Positions 15,186 through 25,053 are shown, numbered from the stretch's first letter. The stretch: 64,000 nt of DNA from Chitinophaga niabensis (GCA_017849435.1 JAFIGY010000005.1:1-64000); one strand, 5' to 3'. Made by a program: numbers and translations. The notes: a model not told the origin generated them from the letters alone.

Positions 15186-18100
15186 ACAAGGAGGGTATAA
15201 AATGTTTACTTTCTTTATCTTCAGGATCAAGGGATACGGATGCTATCGGCGCTTTCTTCATCACCATTGCGAATACAAGCGGCAACACGATCAGTGCAGC
15301 AAAGGTTGAAGCCACAAGGCCGCCGATCACTGCTCTTCCCAACGGTGATACCTGATCGCCGCCTTCGCCGTGACCGATCGCCATTGGGATCATCCCTACC
15401 ACCATCGCCAGGCTCGTCATCAATATCGGGCGGAGACGCAGAGCAGCCGCTTCTTTGGCAGACTCCAGCGAATCCCCGTTGTGCTTTCTCAGATGTTCCG
15501 CATTGGTGATCAACAATACCGCATTGGAAATAGATACGCCTACGGACATGATGATCCCCATGTAAGATTGCAGGTTCAGCGTGGAACCGGTAATAGTCAG
15601 CAACAGCAACGAGCCAAGGATCACCGCCGGAACGGTGGTGAGCACTACAAAGGAAACGCTGAACGACTGGAAGTTGGCGGCCAGCATCAGGAAGATCACT
15701 ACTACCGCTACCAGGAGGCCCGACTGCAGGCTGCTTAAAGTTTCCGTCAATGTGCTGGACAAGCCGATAGGTTCTATCGTCAACCCTCTGGGCAACTCAC
15801 CCAGCGATGCGATCGCGGCGCGAACATCGGTGGTGGCAGCGCCGAGGTCTTTATTATTCAGATTGGCGGTAACGGAAAGCATAGGCATGGCGCCCAGGTT
15901 ATCCGCTTCGCCATACGTTGTATCCGGTTTGATGGTCGCCACATCCGACAATACCGGTCGCGCTGCGTTCTTCATCAGCGGAATCTCCCCGATATCTTCG
16001 ATGCTCGCCATTTTGTTCTCCGGTATCTGTACCTGTACACTGTATGCCAGTCCTGATTTTTCATCCACCCACACATTCTTTTCCGTTAAACGGGAAGATG
16101 ACGTAGATGCGATCAGCGAGCGGGAAACGTCTGAGATATCTATTCCTAATTGCGCTGCGCGGGTACGATCCACTTCGATACGCACCGCAGGATATTTGGT
16201 GGATTGCATCAGCTGCACATCCCGGATGTAGGAGATCTCCCGCAACTTCTTCATCAGTTTCTCCGCATATTCTTCGCTCAGTTTCTTGTTCCTTCCGGAG
16301 AACCGCACTTCCACGGGCGTAGGAGAGCCCTGGCTGAGGATCTTGTCCGTCAGTTCTATCGGTTCAAAGGAAAGCTGCACATCCGGCAGTTTCTCTTTCA
16401 TTCTTGTCCGGATCCGTTCTTTCAGTTCATCGAGATCGGTGTGGTATTCTTTATTCAGGCTCACCTGCAACACCGCTTCGTGTGGACCGGGCATGAACAG
16501 GTAAATGGGGCTTACGGAGAACAGGGCCGGGTGCTGACCTACATAAGCAGAAGAAACGGAAACATTTTCTTTTCCTACCAGGTCTTCAATATTATGAATC
16601 ACCGCCAGTGTTTTCTCTTCCGTCCGTTCCATCCTCGTCCCCTCGGCCGCCCGCAACCTCATTTGGAACTGGCCGCCATTGGTCTTAGGCAATACATCCC
16701 GGCCGATATGCGTAAGCAGGAATACCGCGATACCGCTCACGATCACGAGATATCCGATCACAATGGGTTTGCGGTAAGGCATGATGCGGTTGAGCCAGCG
16801 CATGAAGCGGGCGCGGAATTTTTCGAAGCGGCTGATCTTGCCGTTCCGGTCACTGTCCGCCCTTTCTACCAGCGCTTTTTTCTGATCCCAGGTATCGCTT
16901 TCTTCGGCAATATTCGGTATCTCGATCACTTTGTGCCCTTTCATCAGCCAGTTCGCCATAATCGGCACGAACGTCTGCGCCAGAAAATAGGAAGTGATCA
17001 TAGAGAACCCGATCGCCAATGCCAGCGGCAGGAAGAGGGAACCGGGGATCCCTTTCATTGTAAATGCCGGTGCAAACACCGCGAGGATACAAAGTAGAAT
17101 CAGCAGTTTCGGGAACGCGATCTCCTTACAGGCGTCCCATATGGCAAGGGCCTTGGGTTTGCCCATATCAAAGTGCTGGTGGATATTCTCGATCGTTACC
17201 GTACTCTCGTCCACCAATATCCCGATTGCCAGGGCGAGGCCGCTCAGCGTCATGATATTGATCGTTTGGCCGAAGAGGCTCAGGAACAGTACACCGGAGA
17301 TGATGGAAACGGGAATGGTGAGGATTACGATGAGCGCACCGCGAAGGTCGCCGAGGAACAATACTACCATCAGGCCCGTCAGTATCGCACCGATGATCCC
17401 TTCGCTCATGAGACTCTTTACGGCGTTCATCACGTAGGTGGACTGGTCAAATTCATAAGAAAGGCTCACGTCTTCCGGCAGTTGCGCCTGCAGGCGCGGG
17501 ATCGCTTTCTTCAGAGATTGTACCACTTCCCAGGTAGAGGCATCCGCGGATTTAGCCACATTGAGGTATACAGAGCGTTTACCGTTCACCAGGGCATATC
17601 CGGCGGCGATATCTGCTCCGTCCTCTACTGTGGCTACATCGCGGAGATAAAGGTTCTGGACGCCACCTTTGAACAGCGGGATGTCCTCAAAATCTTTTAT
17701 GTTTCGTATAGTCGTGTTCGTGGGGGTGAGGTAGTTTTTGTCGCCGATGCGCACGTTGCCGGAGGGGGCGGACTGGTTATTCAGTCTCAATGCTTCCACC
17801 AGCTGATCCGGCGTGAGATGATGCACCCGCAATTGTTCCGGATCGGCCTTGATCACTACAGTGCGGATGTTCCCACCGAAAGGCGGGGGCGCCACGAGAC
17901 CGGGAATAGAAGTGAAAGAAGAACGCACATACACGTTCGCCATATCCATCAGTTCGTTATTCGTCCGTTTTTCGCTGCTGAGCACCAGCTCTCCCACAGG
18001 AAGGGTGGATGCATCAAAGCGGATGATAAAGGGCGGTTGCGATCCCGGTGGGAAGATGGCCTGCGCCCGGTTGCTGAAAGCGGAAACTTCCGCAGCGGCC

Positions 18101-18408
18101 TGGGCCATATTGGTACCTTCATAAAAGGTCAGCTTCATGAGCGTAAGACCCTGTATGTTCCTTGTTTCTATCGATTTCAGACCATTCACAAAGAGCAGGA
18201 TGTTCACATAGTTCTTGGCGAAGAAGGCTTCCATCTGGGTAGGCGTATAACCGCCGAAGGGGTGTGCAATATAGAGCACCGGCAGATCCAGTTTCGGGAA
18301 GATGTCCACTTTAACCTCCCGCACGGCTTTTATACCGAAAAAGATCAAGCCTGCCACCAGCACGAGGATGGTGATCGGTTTGCGCAGTGCGTTTCTGATG
18401 AGTCCCAT
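15166..18408 (-). CDS. RND family efflux pump inner-membrane transporter
   Basis: The 1080-residue protein has the standard RND layout: twelve transmembrane segments and two large periplasmic loops. The TM4 proton-relay region reads LALAIGILVDESTVTIEN (Asp400-Glu401 where many pumps have Asp-Asp). It belongs to the efflux (HAE1-like) group. The cytoplasmic loop after TM6 carries a perfect 12-residue EF-hand-type loop, D-S-D-R-N-G-K-I-S-R-F-E (residues 518-529, bases 16822-16857), which is unusual for this family. The substrate is not predictable. It is coded between the TolC-like and the adaptor genes, with 10 bases to the former. Confidence 0.94.
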   Translation of the reverse strand: MGLIRNALRKPITILVLVAGLIFFGIKAVREVKVDIFPKLDLPVLYIAHPFGGYTPTQMEAFFAKNYVNILLFVNGLKSIETRNIQGLTLMKLTFYEGTNMAQAAAEVSAFSNRAQAIFPPGSQPPFIIRFDASTLPVGELVLSSEKRTNNELMDMANVYVRSSFTSIPGLVAPPPFGGNIRTVVIKADPEQLRVHHLTPDQLVEALRLNNQSAPSGNVRIGDKNYLTPTNTTIRNIKDFEDIPLFKGGVQNLYLRDVATVEDGADIAAGYALVNGKRSVYLNVAKSADASTWEVVQSLKKAIPRLQAQLPEDVSLSYEFDQSTYVMNAVKSLMSEGIIGAILTGLMVVLFLGDLRGALIVILTIPVSIISGVLFLSLFGQTINIMTLSGLALAIGILVDESTVTIENIHQHFDMGKPKALAIWDACKEIAFPKLLILLCILAVFAPAFTMKGIPGSLFLPLALAIGFSMITSYFLAQTFVPIMANWLMKGHKVIEIPNIAEESDTWDQKKALVERADSDRNGKISRFEKFRARFMRWLNRIMPYRKPIVIGYLVIVSGIAVFLLTHIGRDVLPKTNGGQFQMRLRAAEGTRMERTEEKTLAVIHNIEDLVGKENVSVSSAYVGQHPALFSVSPIYLFMPGPHEAVLQVSLNKEYHTDLDELKERIRTRMKEKLPDVQLSFEPIELTDKILSQGSPTPVEVRFSGRNKKLSEEYAEKLMKKLREISYIRDVQLMQSTKYPAVRIEVDRTRAAQLGIDISDVSRSLIASTSSSRLTEKNVWVDEKSGLAYSVQVQIPENKMASIEDIGEIPLMKNAARPVLSDVATIKPDTTYGEADNLGAMPMLSVTANLNNKDLGAATTDVRAAIASLGELPRGLTIEPIGLSSTLTETLSSLQSGLLVAVVVIFLMLAANFQSFSVSFVVLTTVPAVILGSLLLLTITGSTLNLQSYMGIIMSVGVSISNAVLLITNAEHLRKHNGDSLESAKEAAALRLRPILMTSLAMVVGMIPMAIGHGEGGDQVSPLGRAVIGGLVASTFAALIVLPLVFAMVMKKAPIASVSLDPEDKESKHFIPSLYDHANK

Positions 18409-18418
18409 TTTATTGCTA

Positions 18419-19816
18419 TTAGAATTCGTTGATGAATAATCCGAAATTACCGATGGCGGCTGCTTTCAACAACAATGCCTGCCATACGTTGCTGTAAGCG
18501 ATCTCACGATCTGTTTCCGCCCGGTTGAGCGTATACAGCGCCTGCGTTACATCTACCAGCGTACTAAGCCCGTTACGGTACATCACGGTTTTCTGCAAAT
18601 AGGCTTCCGACGCGGCTTTTATCTGTATAGCTGCTTCCCGGTAATTGTCCAGCGCATTCTTCATCTTCGTATCCGCCAATACCACCTGCGCTTTCAACTG
18701 CTGATCCACTACTTCCATTTCGTTCTGCAGCGCTTTAGAGGTAAAATCCTGGGCCACAGACTGCTTCCTGACCCGCAGCGGGCTCGTGAGATTCCAGGTT
18801 ACGCCTACTCCTACCAGATAGTTGCTGCGGGTGGGTTTGATGCCTTCCCAGTAATCGTGCGTGAAAGCGGTCTGGTCCTGGGTGTATTCATTATGAAAAC
18901 CGGAAGCCCTTGTCTGTAAAACGCTGAACAGGCTAAAAGCCGGATAGTTCAGCGTTTTGATGTATTTCTCCTGTTCCCTGCTGAGCTGAATGCGACTCCT
19001 GTAATATTGTAACAACGGATGTGTATCGGTGTTCAGGCTGATGGTATCAGTTACCACGGATGGCAGCCGGCTGAGGAACACGGTGTCCAGCACAAAATCC
19101 CCCGGCGCCACGCCCATCAGCTGTGCCAAAAGGTTTGCCTGCTCCTGTTCAAGATCGCGGGCCCTGGTGAGCGCTATTTTCGCATTGGCCACTTCGGCAT
19201 TGGCGAGGGAGGAATCCACCCCGGCAATGAGCCCGTTCTTCACCCGGCGGGTGACCACGGAACGGAAGGTATCGGCGCGTTCGAGATTGCGCTCCCAGGA
19301 GCGGGTAAGGCGCTGGGCGGCGAGGAGATTGAGATAGGCCCCGGAAACCCTTACTTCGTGCCGGAACTGCTCCTGCTGCCAGTCACGCTCATCCCGCGCG
19401 GCCACGGAGACAGCAGTTTTGATCTTTTCCTTAGCACGACCAAAAGCGAAGAATTCCCAGTTGATGTTGGCGAGATACAGCGCTCCGAAGGCCGCATTCC
19501 AGTTCTGGGTTGGCAGCGGCACACCGGAAGAGGCCACGCCAAGGCCGCCGAAACCGTACAGCGGACCATTCTGGCCGTTGATAGTCCCGTAATCCTGTTG
19601 CGCGGAAACGCTCAGGTTCGGGAGATACTCCCGCTTCGACTGTTGAACGGTAGCTTTTGAAGCTTGCAGGTAATTGGCTTTGGCCTTGATTGTTCCGTAG
19701 TTGTTCAACGCTGTTTGCACAGCTTCCTTTATCGTCAGCGTTTGCGCCGCAGCGCCGGCTGTCTGTAAAAGGAACATGGATAGCAAAAGCAGATGAACAG
19801 GATAGCGTTTTGTCAT
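18419..19816 (-). CDS. TolC family outer-membrane efflux channel
   Basis: The 465-residue protein has a signal peptide (about 1-24) and the tandem outer-membrane efflux protein repeats: long heptad helices such as YLQASKATVQQSKREYLPNL (first repeat), with the second around residues 250-460 ending in a VTQALYTLNRAETDREIAYSN helix. It forms the trimeric outer-membrane duct of the pump coded by the next two genes. It lies 31 bases after the histidine kinase gene, so the sensor pair and pump are likely on one transcript. Confidence 0.93.
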   Translation of the reverse strand: MTKRYPVHLLLLSMFLLQTAGAAAQTLTIKEAVQTALNNYGTIKAKANYLQASKATVQQSKREYLPNLSVSAQQDYGTINGQNGPLYGFGGLGVASSGVPLPTQNWNAAFGALYLANINWEFFAFGRAKEKIKTAVSVAARDERDWQQEQFRHEVRVSGAYLNLLAAQRLTRSWERNLERADTFRSVVTRRVKNGLIAGVDSSLANAEVANAKIALTRARDLEQEQANLLAQLMGVAPGDFVLDTVFLSRLPSVVTDTISLNTDTHPLLQYYRSRIQLSREQEKYIKTLNYPAFSLFSVLQTRASGFHNEYTQDQTAFTHDYWEGIKPTRSNYLVGVGVTWNLTSPLRVRKQSVAQDFTSKALQNEMEVVDQQLKAQVVLADTKMKNALDNYREAAIQIKAASEAYLQKTVMYRNGLSTLVDVTQALYTLNRAETDREIAYSNVWQALLLKAAAIGNFGLFINEF

Positions 19817-19847
19817 CTTGAATCAGCGATTAATGGCATGGTTCAGC

Positions 19848-21170
19848 TCAAAGCTGAATTTTCTCATGCAAATAGCGCTCATCATTTTGAAGCAATTTTG
19901 AAGAAGCCTTCCCGGAAGGAAAGTTTATGACAATAATATGAAGTCCGGACGTATAATGATACTGTATCGCAAAGGCATTGAGGTCGCAGATTTGTTTTAC
20001 GATGGACAGGCCGATGCCGATGGAATTGTTGCAATGCGTCCCTTTCTTAAACCGCTGGAACATTTCTTCCGGCGGGCAGCCCGGAGGCCGGCCGGTGTTC
20101 TTCACAATCAGCACATCCCGGTTCAGGAGCACCTCGATGGAACCCGCCGGGATATTGTGGCGGATGGCATTGCTGATCAGGTTGTTCAGCAGGATGTCCA
20201 CCAGGGAAGCATGCAGCTTCACTTCCACGTTCTCTTCGATCTGGCTCCGGAGGGTGAGGGCCTTCAGCTGTACGAGGTCCGAGAAAGAGCGGAGCGTACT
20301 CTCTGCATAACGGCTCAGGTTCACCGTTTCCTGTGTCTCAAATTCCTTGTTCTCGAGTTTGGACAGTAGTACGAGCGAGCGGTTAATGCGGGTCAGCTTT
20401 TCCACGGAATTCTGCATGTCCACTATCAGCTTGGCCTGATGATCGTTGATATCGGACTCAGACAGCAGCTCCAGCTTGCTGCGGATGATGGCCAGCGGCG
20501 TTTGCAGTTCATGGGACGCGTTCTCCGAGAATTCTTTCAGGGAAGCGTAATCATCTATCGCCTTGTCCGTCATCTTCTTCACAAAGCAATTCAGCTCCCG
20601 GAATTCCTTGGTGGTGGTGTTAGGCAGCTCGATCCTTTTCTTGGACTTGAGCGTAAATCCCTGCAGTTTCTTCATAGTACCGTAAAAAGGCGCCAGTACA
20701 AAACGGGAGATCAGCCGCGCCGTTAGCACCACAAGCCCTATGAGAATAATGAGCTTCCACATGATGGACGTCCTCAACCCCAGGAGTATTTGTTCAGAGC
20801 GCGTGACATAGTCCCCGGACGTAATCTTGTAATACTGTCCGTTGATGTTGTGATAAGACGTGACGGTGATCTTGCGGTCATTATCCTTCAGTTCCGGATC
20901 ATGGGTGACGTCTTTTTCGGTGATCTCGAAGGGTTCCCCGGGCAAAGCGCTCACCGGCATGACGTCTATCTTGCAGCCCTGGCTATAGTCGCCGGGGCGC
21001 TCTCCTTTCCGCAGCTGCTCCGCCACCCGCGTGTTCACATGCTTGAGCCGCTCCACCGCTGCCTTGTCAATTTCGTTCTTGATACTGCGATACGTAATGA
21101 AGCTGTTGAGCGGCAGGATCAAAAGTGTGATGCTCAGAAACCAGAGCGTATACTTGTCAACCAGTTTCAT
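19848..21170 (-). CDS. Sensor histidine kinase of the efflux operon
   Basis: The 440-residue protein has two transmembrane segments (about 8-26 and 137-158) framing a small periplasmic sensor of about 110 residues with one Cys. The HisKA box is FSENASHELQTPLAIIRSKL (His220), the N box LLNNLISNAIRHN and the G box SIGIGLSIVKQIC. It should phosphorylate the response regulator coded just upstream (29-base gap). The stimulus is unknown; by position it controls the TolC-RND-adaptor genes. Confidence 0.93.
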   Translation of the reverse strand: MKLVDKYTLWFLSITLLILPLNSFITYRSIKNEIDKAAVERLKHVNTRVAEQLRKGERPGDYSQGCKIDVMPVSALPGEPFEITEKDVTHDPELKDNDRKITVTSYHNINGQYYKITSGDYVTRSEQILLGLRTSIMWKLIILIGLVVLTARLISRFVLAPFYGTMKKLQGFTLKSKKRIELPNTTTKEFRELNCFVKKMTDKAIDDYASLKEFSENASHELQTPLAIIRSKLELLSESDINDHQAKLIVDMQNSVEKLTRINRSLVLLSKLENKEFETQETVNLSRYAESTLRSFSDLVQLKALTLRSQIEENVEVKLHASLVDILLNNLISNAIRHNIPAGSIEVLLNRDVLIVKNTGRPPGCPPEEMFQRFKKGTHCNNSIGIGLSIVKQICDLNAFAIQYHYTSGLHIIVINFPSGKASSKLLQNDERYLHEKIQL

Positions 21171-21199
21171 CTGTTAATATTTATGAGAGGTCGATGATA

Positions 21200-21883
21200 T
21201 TATTGCTTAGAGGTGTTGAATTTATATCCCAGGCCATACACGGTACCGATATAATCCGTGCCGCTGGCCGCGCTGATCTTCTTCCTGATATTCTTGACGT
21301 GCTGATAAACGAAATCGAAATTAGCGAGATTGTCTGTATAATCGCCCCAAAGATGTGCGGCGATGGACTGCCGGGAGAGTACCCGGTTCTTGTTCACGAG
21401 GAAGTAAAGTAACAGATCAAACTCCTTACGCGTCATATCCAGCAAATGCCCGTTGACCCTCGCTTCCAGCGTATCGATATTCAGACTGATCTCGTTGAAT
21501 GCAATGATGTTGCTACCATTGAGCATTTTGCGGCGGTAGATGGCCCGCAAACGAGCATGCAGTTCGGGAAGATGAAAGGGTTTGGTAAGATAATCGTCCG
21601 CGCCTTCTTCCAGTCCGGCAACCTTATCATCCAGCGAATTCTTGGCGGAAAGAATGAGGATGCTGCTCTGAATACGTTCCATGCGCATAAAGGAAAGGAT
21701 ATCCAGACCATTCCCGTCCGGCAGCATGATATCCAGCAGCACACAATCATACTGAAAGGAAATGAGCTTATCCTGCGCATCCCTGACGTTGTAGCTTACT
21801 TCGCAGATATACCCTTCTCTCCCCAGGAAGTCGGAAATACTGCTGGCCAGTTCTTCGTTATCCTCTATCAGCAACACTTTCAT
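21200..21883 (-). CDS. OmpR-type response regulator of the efflux operon
   Basis: The 227-residue protein has a receiver domain with the acidic pair Glu7-Asp8, phospho-acceptor Asp51 (CVLLDIMLPDG) and Lys in YLTKPF, and a C-terminal winged helix (MTRKEFDLLLYFLVNKNRVL, then VYGLGYKF). It is the first gene of the predicted operon regulator-kinase-TolC-RND-adaptor. Three tandem 11-base repeats begin 8 bases before its start codon and are a good candidate for its own binding site. Confidence 0.95.
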   Translation of the reverse strand: MKVLLIEDNEELASSISDFLGREGYICEVSYNVRDAQDKLISFQYDCVLLDIMLPDGNGLDILSFMRMERIQSSILILSAKNSLDDKVAGLEEGADDYLTKPFHLPELHARLRAIYRRKMLNGSNIIAFNEISLNIDTLEARVNGHLLDMTRKEFDLLLYFLVNKNRVLSRQSIAAHLWGDYTDNLANFDFVYQHVKNIRKKISAASGTDYIGTVYGLGYKFNTSKQ

Positions 21884-21891
21884 ATGTTTTG

Positions 21892-21924
21892 CAAATTACA
21901 CACAAATTTGAAGCAAATTTGAAG
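21892..21924 (-). promoter_or_regulatory. Three tandem 11-bp direct repeats, likely response-regulator site
   Basis: On the plus strand CAAATTTGAAG occurs twice head to tail (21903-21913 and 21914-21924), preceded by the degenerate copy CAAATTACACA (21892-21902). An 11-base period places each copy on the same face of the helix, as for OmpR/PhoB boxes. They lie directly before the response regulator gene. Confidence 0.6.
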
Positions 21925-22013
21925 GCCCGCATAAACGGTTGACTAACAATAAAAAACATATTGTTCAGTATTCTAGCACAGGATTTGTATACACCCCTTG
22001 TAAAACCCTTAAC

Positions 22014-22925
22014 ATGAGATCATATGTACTGATCATATCTATGGCCATGCTGTGCTTTGCCTGCGCCGGACCTTCTGCTGAAAAAAAGAAACCGGGAGGC
22101 GACAGCCGGGCATTGAGCACCATGACCAATGCAGCGGATATCTCCACCTACGTCGGCCACATCGATGAGAAAGCAGGTACCCAATACCGTATGCTGGCCA
22201 TGCATGATTACGGGCAAAATGATCAGTCATCCGGCGTGGTGGCTGTTTTTACAAATACGAACCGGCCGTTGCGTGTTTATCTTTACCCGGAGGGGCGTGG
22301 GACGGACTTCTCCACGGAAACCTGGATCTACCTGGATTCTCTCAGTGGCAAAACCGTGCTGCTCCGCGAAATGATCACCAGCGATAAAGAAGTGAAAGAG
22401 AACAGTTTTTATTTTGGTCAGGATACTCTCCTGCACGCGGAAACCCGCGCGGCGGCAAATGTTTCGGCCCTTGAGCATGCGGCTTTCACCCCTTATGTTC
22501 CATCATCTCCCCTAACGGATTCTCACCTCAAACCCGCGCAGGTGGATACGCTTGTGCAGCAGGTAATAAGCGCCGTGAGAGCAGACCGCAAAGACCTCAG
22601 CCCCGCAGCGAACGAGATGCGCCGGCAGGGGGCTTCCCACTGGGGCACCGGCAACGAACCGGGATGGATGCTGGCTGTGATCCCACACCAGAAGATCGTT
22701 TTCCATACCAATTACGGGCAGGACAAATTTGAATTCCCTTACGCCGATGCACAGAAAGGGAACGACGATGCCACGGAATTCACTACTAACGAGAACGGGC
22801 ATACGCTTTCCGTAAAGTTCGAGAATAAGGTTTGTTCGGATGATGCGGATGCCGTACATCCGATGACAGTAACGGTGAAGATGGATGGGAAAACGTTCCG
22901 GGGGTGCGGACAATCTTTATACTAG
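22014..22925 (+). CDS. Lipoprotein with COG3650-like C-terminal domain
   Basis: The start at 22014 gives a lipoprotein signal (lipobox CFAC; 303 residues). The C-terminal ~90 residues resemble the COG3650 domain found beside HslJ-type proteins: GNEPGWMLAV at its start, the strand pattern GHTLSVKFENKVCSDD and the closing FRGCGQSLY, with two cysteines that could form a disulfide. The N-terminal half (about 40-190) has no family I recognise. It is divergent from the two-component/efflux operon, so it may belong to the same envelope-stress response. It ends at a strong bidirectional terminator shared with dsbD. Confidence 0.8.
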   Translation: MRSYVLIISMAMLCFACAGPSAEKKKPGGDSRALSTMTNAADISTYVGHIDEKAGTQYRMLAMHDYGQNDQSSGVVAVFTNTNRPLRVYLYPEGRGTDFSTETWIYLDSLSGKTVLLREMITSDKEVKENSFYFGQDTLLHAETRAAANVSALEHAAFTPYVPSSPLTDSHLKPAQVDTLVQQVISAVRADRKDLSPAANEMRRQGASHWGTGNEPGWMLAVIPHQKIVFHTNYGQDKFEFPYADAQKGNDDATEFTTNENGHTLSVKFENKVCSDDADAVHPMTVTVKMDGKTFRGCGQSLY

Positions 22926-22942
22926 GTGTAATGTTCCCATAA

Positions 22943-22973
22943 AAAAGGGCTGAACGGATGGTTCAGCCCTTTT
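22943..22973. terminator. Bidirectional terminator between lipoprotein gene and dsbD
   Basis: GGGCTGAAC (22947-22955) pairs with GTTCAGCCC (22961-22969) around GGATG, extended by A/T pairs on both sides so that each strand ends in a T run. The convergent stops lie at 22925 and 22977. Confidence 0.93.
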
Positions 22974-22976
22974 ATT

Positions 22977-24983
22977 TTATTTACTTACTTTCCTGAATGC
23001 ATCCAGGCCAGACTTCAACCAGTTTGCATACTGCTGGATATCCGGCGTATATGCCACCGGGAAGGTGAGCAGTTTTTCATCCGGACTGATCAGCGCATAC
23101 ATGGGCTGAGAGTTGTTGACGAAGTTCACGGATTGCATGGTAGCATATTTGTTACCGATGGTAACGATCTGCTTCTGGCGGCCGTCTTCAAAGGTGTGCA
23201 GGAATTGTTGTTCTTCCGGCAGATTCTTTTTATCGTCCACGTACAGGGAAACGAGGATATAGTTATCCTTGATGAGGCTGTGCACCTCGGGATCTGTCCA
23301 TACGTTTTCCTCCATGTTGCGGCAGTTCACGCAGGCCCAGCCGGTGAAATCGATGAGGATCGGTTTATTCTGCTGTTTTGCGAGCGCCAGCGCTTTATCG
23401 TAATCATTCACCACATCCGGCTCCACGGCTCCTTTTTCGTGAGCGCTGTTCCCATACCAGCTGTAAGACAATGGCGGCGCGAAACCGCTCATGAGCTTCA
23501 GTTTGGCGTATTTTGTGTTGGTCACGCCGGGGATCAGGTAAAGGGTGAATGCGCCGAAGAGCAATATGAAGAAGATGCGGATCTTGCTGAATTTCTTCAC
23601 GGGACTGTCGTGCGGGAAACGGATCACGCCCAGCAGGTACAGTGTCAGCAGCAGACCGATGAGGATCCAGACGGCGAAGAAAGTTTCGCGGTGGAGGATG
23701 CCCCAGTGCATTACGAGGTCAGCATTGGAGAGGAATTTCACGGCCAGCGCCAGTTCAACGAAGCCAAGCACTACTTTCACGGAAGTAAGCCATCCGCCGG
23801 ACTTTGGCAGGGAGCTCAGCCAGTTGGGGAACATGGCGAACAATGCGAAAGGCAATGCGAGGGATACCCCGAAACCGGCCATACCTGCCGTCAGGAGCCA
23901 GGCGCCGCCGTCAGAGTTGAGTGACCCGGCCAGCAGGGAGCCCAGGATGGGGCCTGTACAGGAGAAGGATACCACTACCAGCGTGAGCGCCATAAAGAAG
24001 ATACCGATCAGGGTACCTTTGTTGGCCTTGGAATCTGCCTTGCTGGCCAATCCGCTCGGCAGCGTAATCTCGTACAATCCGAAGAAAGACAATGCGAATA
24101 CCACGAACACCGCGAAGAAGAAAACATTCAGCCAGACGTTGGTGGAAATGTTATTGAATATCTCCGGTTCGGCTGCGCCTGCAATATGGAAAGGCACACT
24201 GAACAATATGTAGATCAGGAAGATGAAGAAACCGTACATCGAGGCATTGAAAATACCTTTCTTCTTATCCTGCGCGCTCTTCGTAAAGAATGACACCGTC
24301 AGCGGTATCATCGGGAACACACAGGGTGTTACCAGCGCCACCAGGCCGCCGAGGAAACCAAGCAGGAAAATGAACCAGGGATTTGTTTCTCCCTCACTGC
24401 CGATCCCTCCCACTTTGTTCACGGGGTTCTTCAGATCGATGCTGCTGCGTTTCAGCTTGCCGGCTTCTTCCGCGTTTGCCTGCAAACCGCCGGCCGCAGC
24501 GGCCAGGTTACCGGATGCATCTGCTTTAAAGCGGAAAGCCGTTTCTTCCGGGTTGATCTCCTCCCCTTTGATGACCATGCAGTTGATGGAGCCTTTGATA
24601 TCTTCAGCAGGACCATTATACTTTACAGCGGCCTGCAGGTCTACTTCGTTCTCAAAATATTTGACGGACAGGTTATCCAGTACCGGCTCCTTCGCTTCTT
24701 TCAGGGAACCGGCTTCTTTGATACCGGTGAGTGTAACACGGGTAGCGCTCAGACTGTCGAACACCACGCGTGTATTCGGTTCATCATCACTCATGGTGGC
24801 GGAGAACAGTTTCCAGCCGGGAGCGATGGTAGCTTTAAAATGCAGGATATATTCTCCCGCTGCTTTCTTTTCTGCGGTATAAGCCCATTTTACCTGTTTA
24901 GGGATACTATCCGCGTCCTGTGCCTGTGCTGCCGGTTGCAATATCAGCAGGAGGCCCGTCATCAGTAATAGCAAGTACTTCAT
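22977..24983 (-). CDS. dsbD: DsbD-like thiol:disulfide interchange protein
   Basis: The 668-residue protein has a signal peptide, an N-terminal DsbD-N-like domain (about 30-160), eight or nine transmembrane segments with the conserved cysteines in TPCVFPMIPLTVSFF and SFSCTGPILGSLL, and a C-terminal thioredoxin domain with WACVNCRNMEE. DsbD passes electrons from cytoplasmic thioredoxin across the membrane to periplasmic thiol proteins. Its N-domain keeps only one of the usual two cysteines (SINCMVIKGEEINPEE), so this domain alone may not carry a disulfide. Two stand-alone N-domain proteins with both cysteines are coded just upstream. Confidence 0.92.
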   Translation of the reverse strand: MKYLLLLMTGLLLILQPAAQAQDADSIPKQVKWAYTAEKKAAGEYILHFKATIAPGWKLFSATMSDDEPNTRVVFDSLSATRVTLTGIKEAGSLKEAKEPVLDNLSVKYFENEVDLQAAVKYNGPAEDIKGSINCMVIKGEEINPEETAFRFKADASGNLAAAAGGLQANAEEAGKLKRSSIDLKNPVNKVGGIGSEGETNPWFIFLLGFLGGLVALVTPCVFPMIPLTVSFFTKSAQDKKKGIFNASMYGFFIFLIYILFSVPFHIAGAAEPEIFNNISTNVWLNVFFFAVFVVFALSFFGLYEITLPSGLASKADSKANKGTLIGIFFMALTLVVVSFSCTGPILGSLLAGSLNSDGGAWLLTAGMAGFGVSLALPFALFAMFPNWLSSLPKSGGWLTSVKVVLGFVELALAVKFLSNADLVMHWGILHRETFFAVWILIGLLLTLYLLGVIRFPHDSPVKKFSKIRIFFILLFGAFTLYLIPGVTNTKYAKLKLMSGFAPPLSYSWYGNSAHEKGAVEPDVVNDYDKALALAKQQNKPILIDFTGWACVNCRNMEENVWTDPEVHSLIKDNYILVSLYVDDKKNLPEEQQFLHTFEDGRQKQIVTIGNKYATMQSVNFVNNSQPMYALISPDEKLLTFPVAYTPDIQQYANWLKSGLDAFRKVSK

Positions 24984-25022
24984 ATATATGATAGACTTAA
25001 CGGAATGTAAAAATCAATATGC

Positions 25023-25053
25023 AAAAAACGAGCTCTTTCCGTGAAAGAACTCG
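25023..25053 (-). terminator. Terminator after the DsbD-N-like genes
   Basis: A stem of 11 pairs with one C-A mismatch (25029-25039 with 25043-25053) and a three-base loop is followed on the minus strand by six T. It separates the small redox genes from dsbD. Confidence 0.78.

Noticed and set aside
17173-18432. A 419-codon open frame on the plus strand opposite the RND gene
   Set aside because: It is antisense to a clear RND transporter, is rich in His/Arg/Gln as expected from the complementary frame, and shows no domain or signal.
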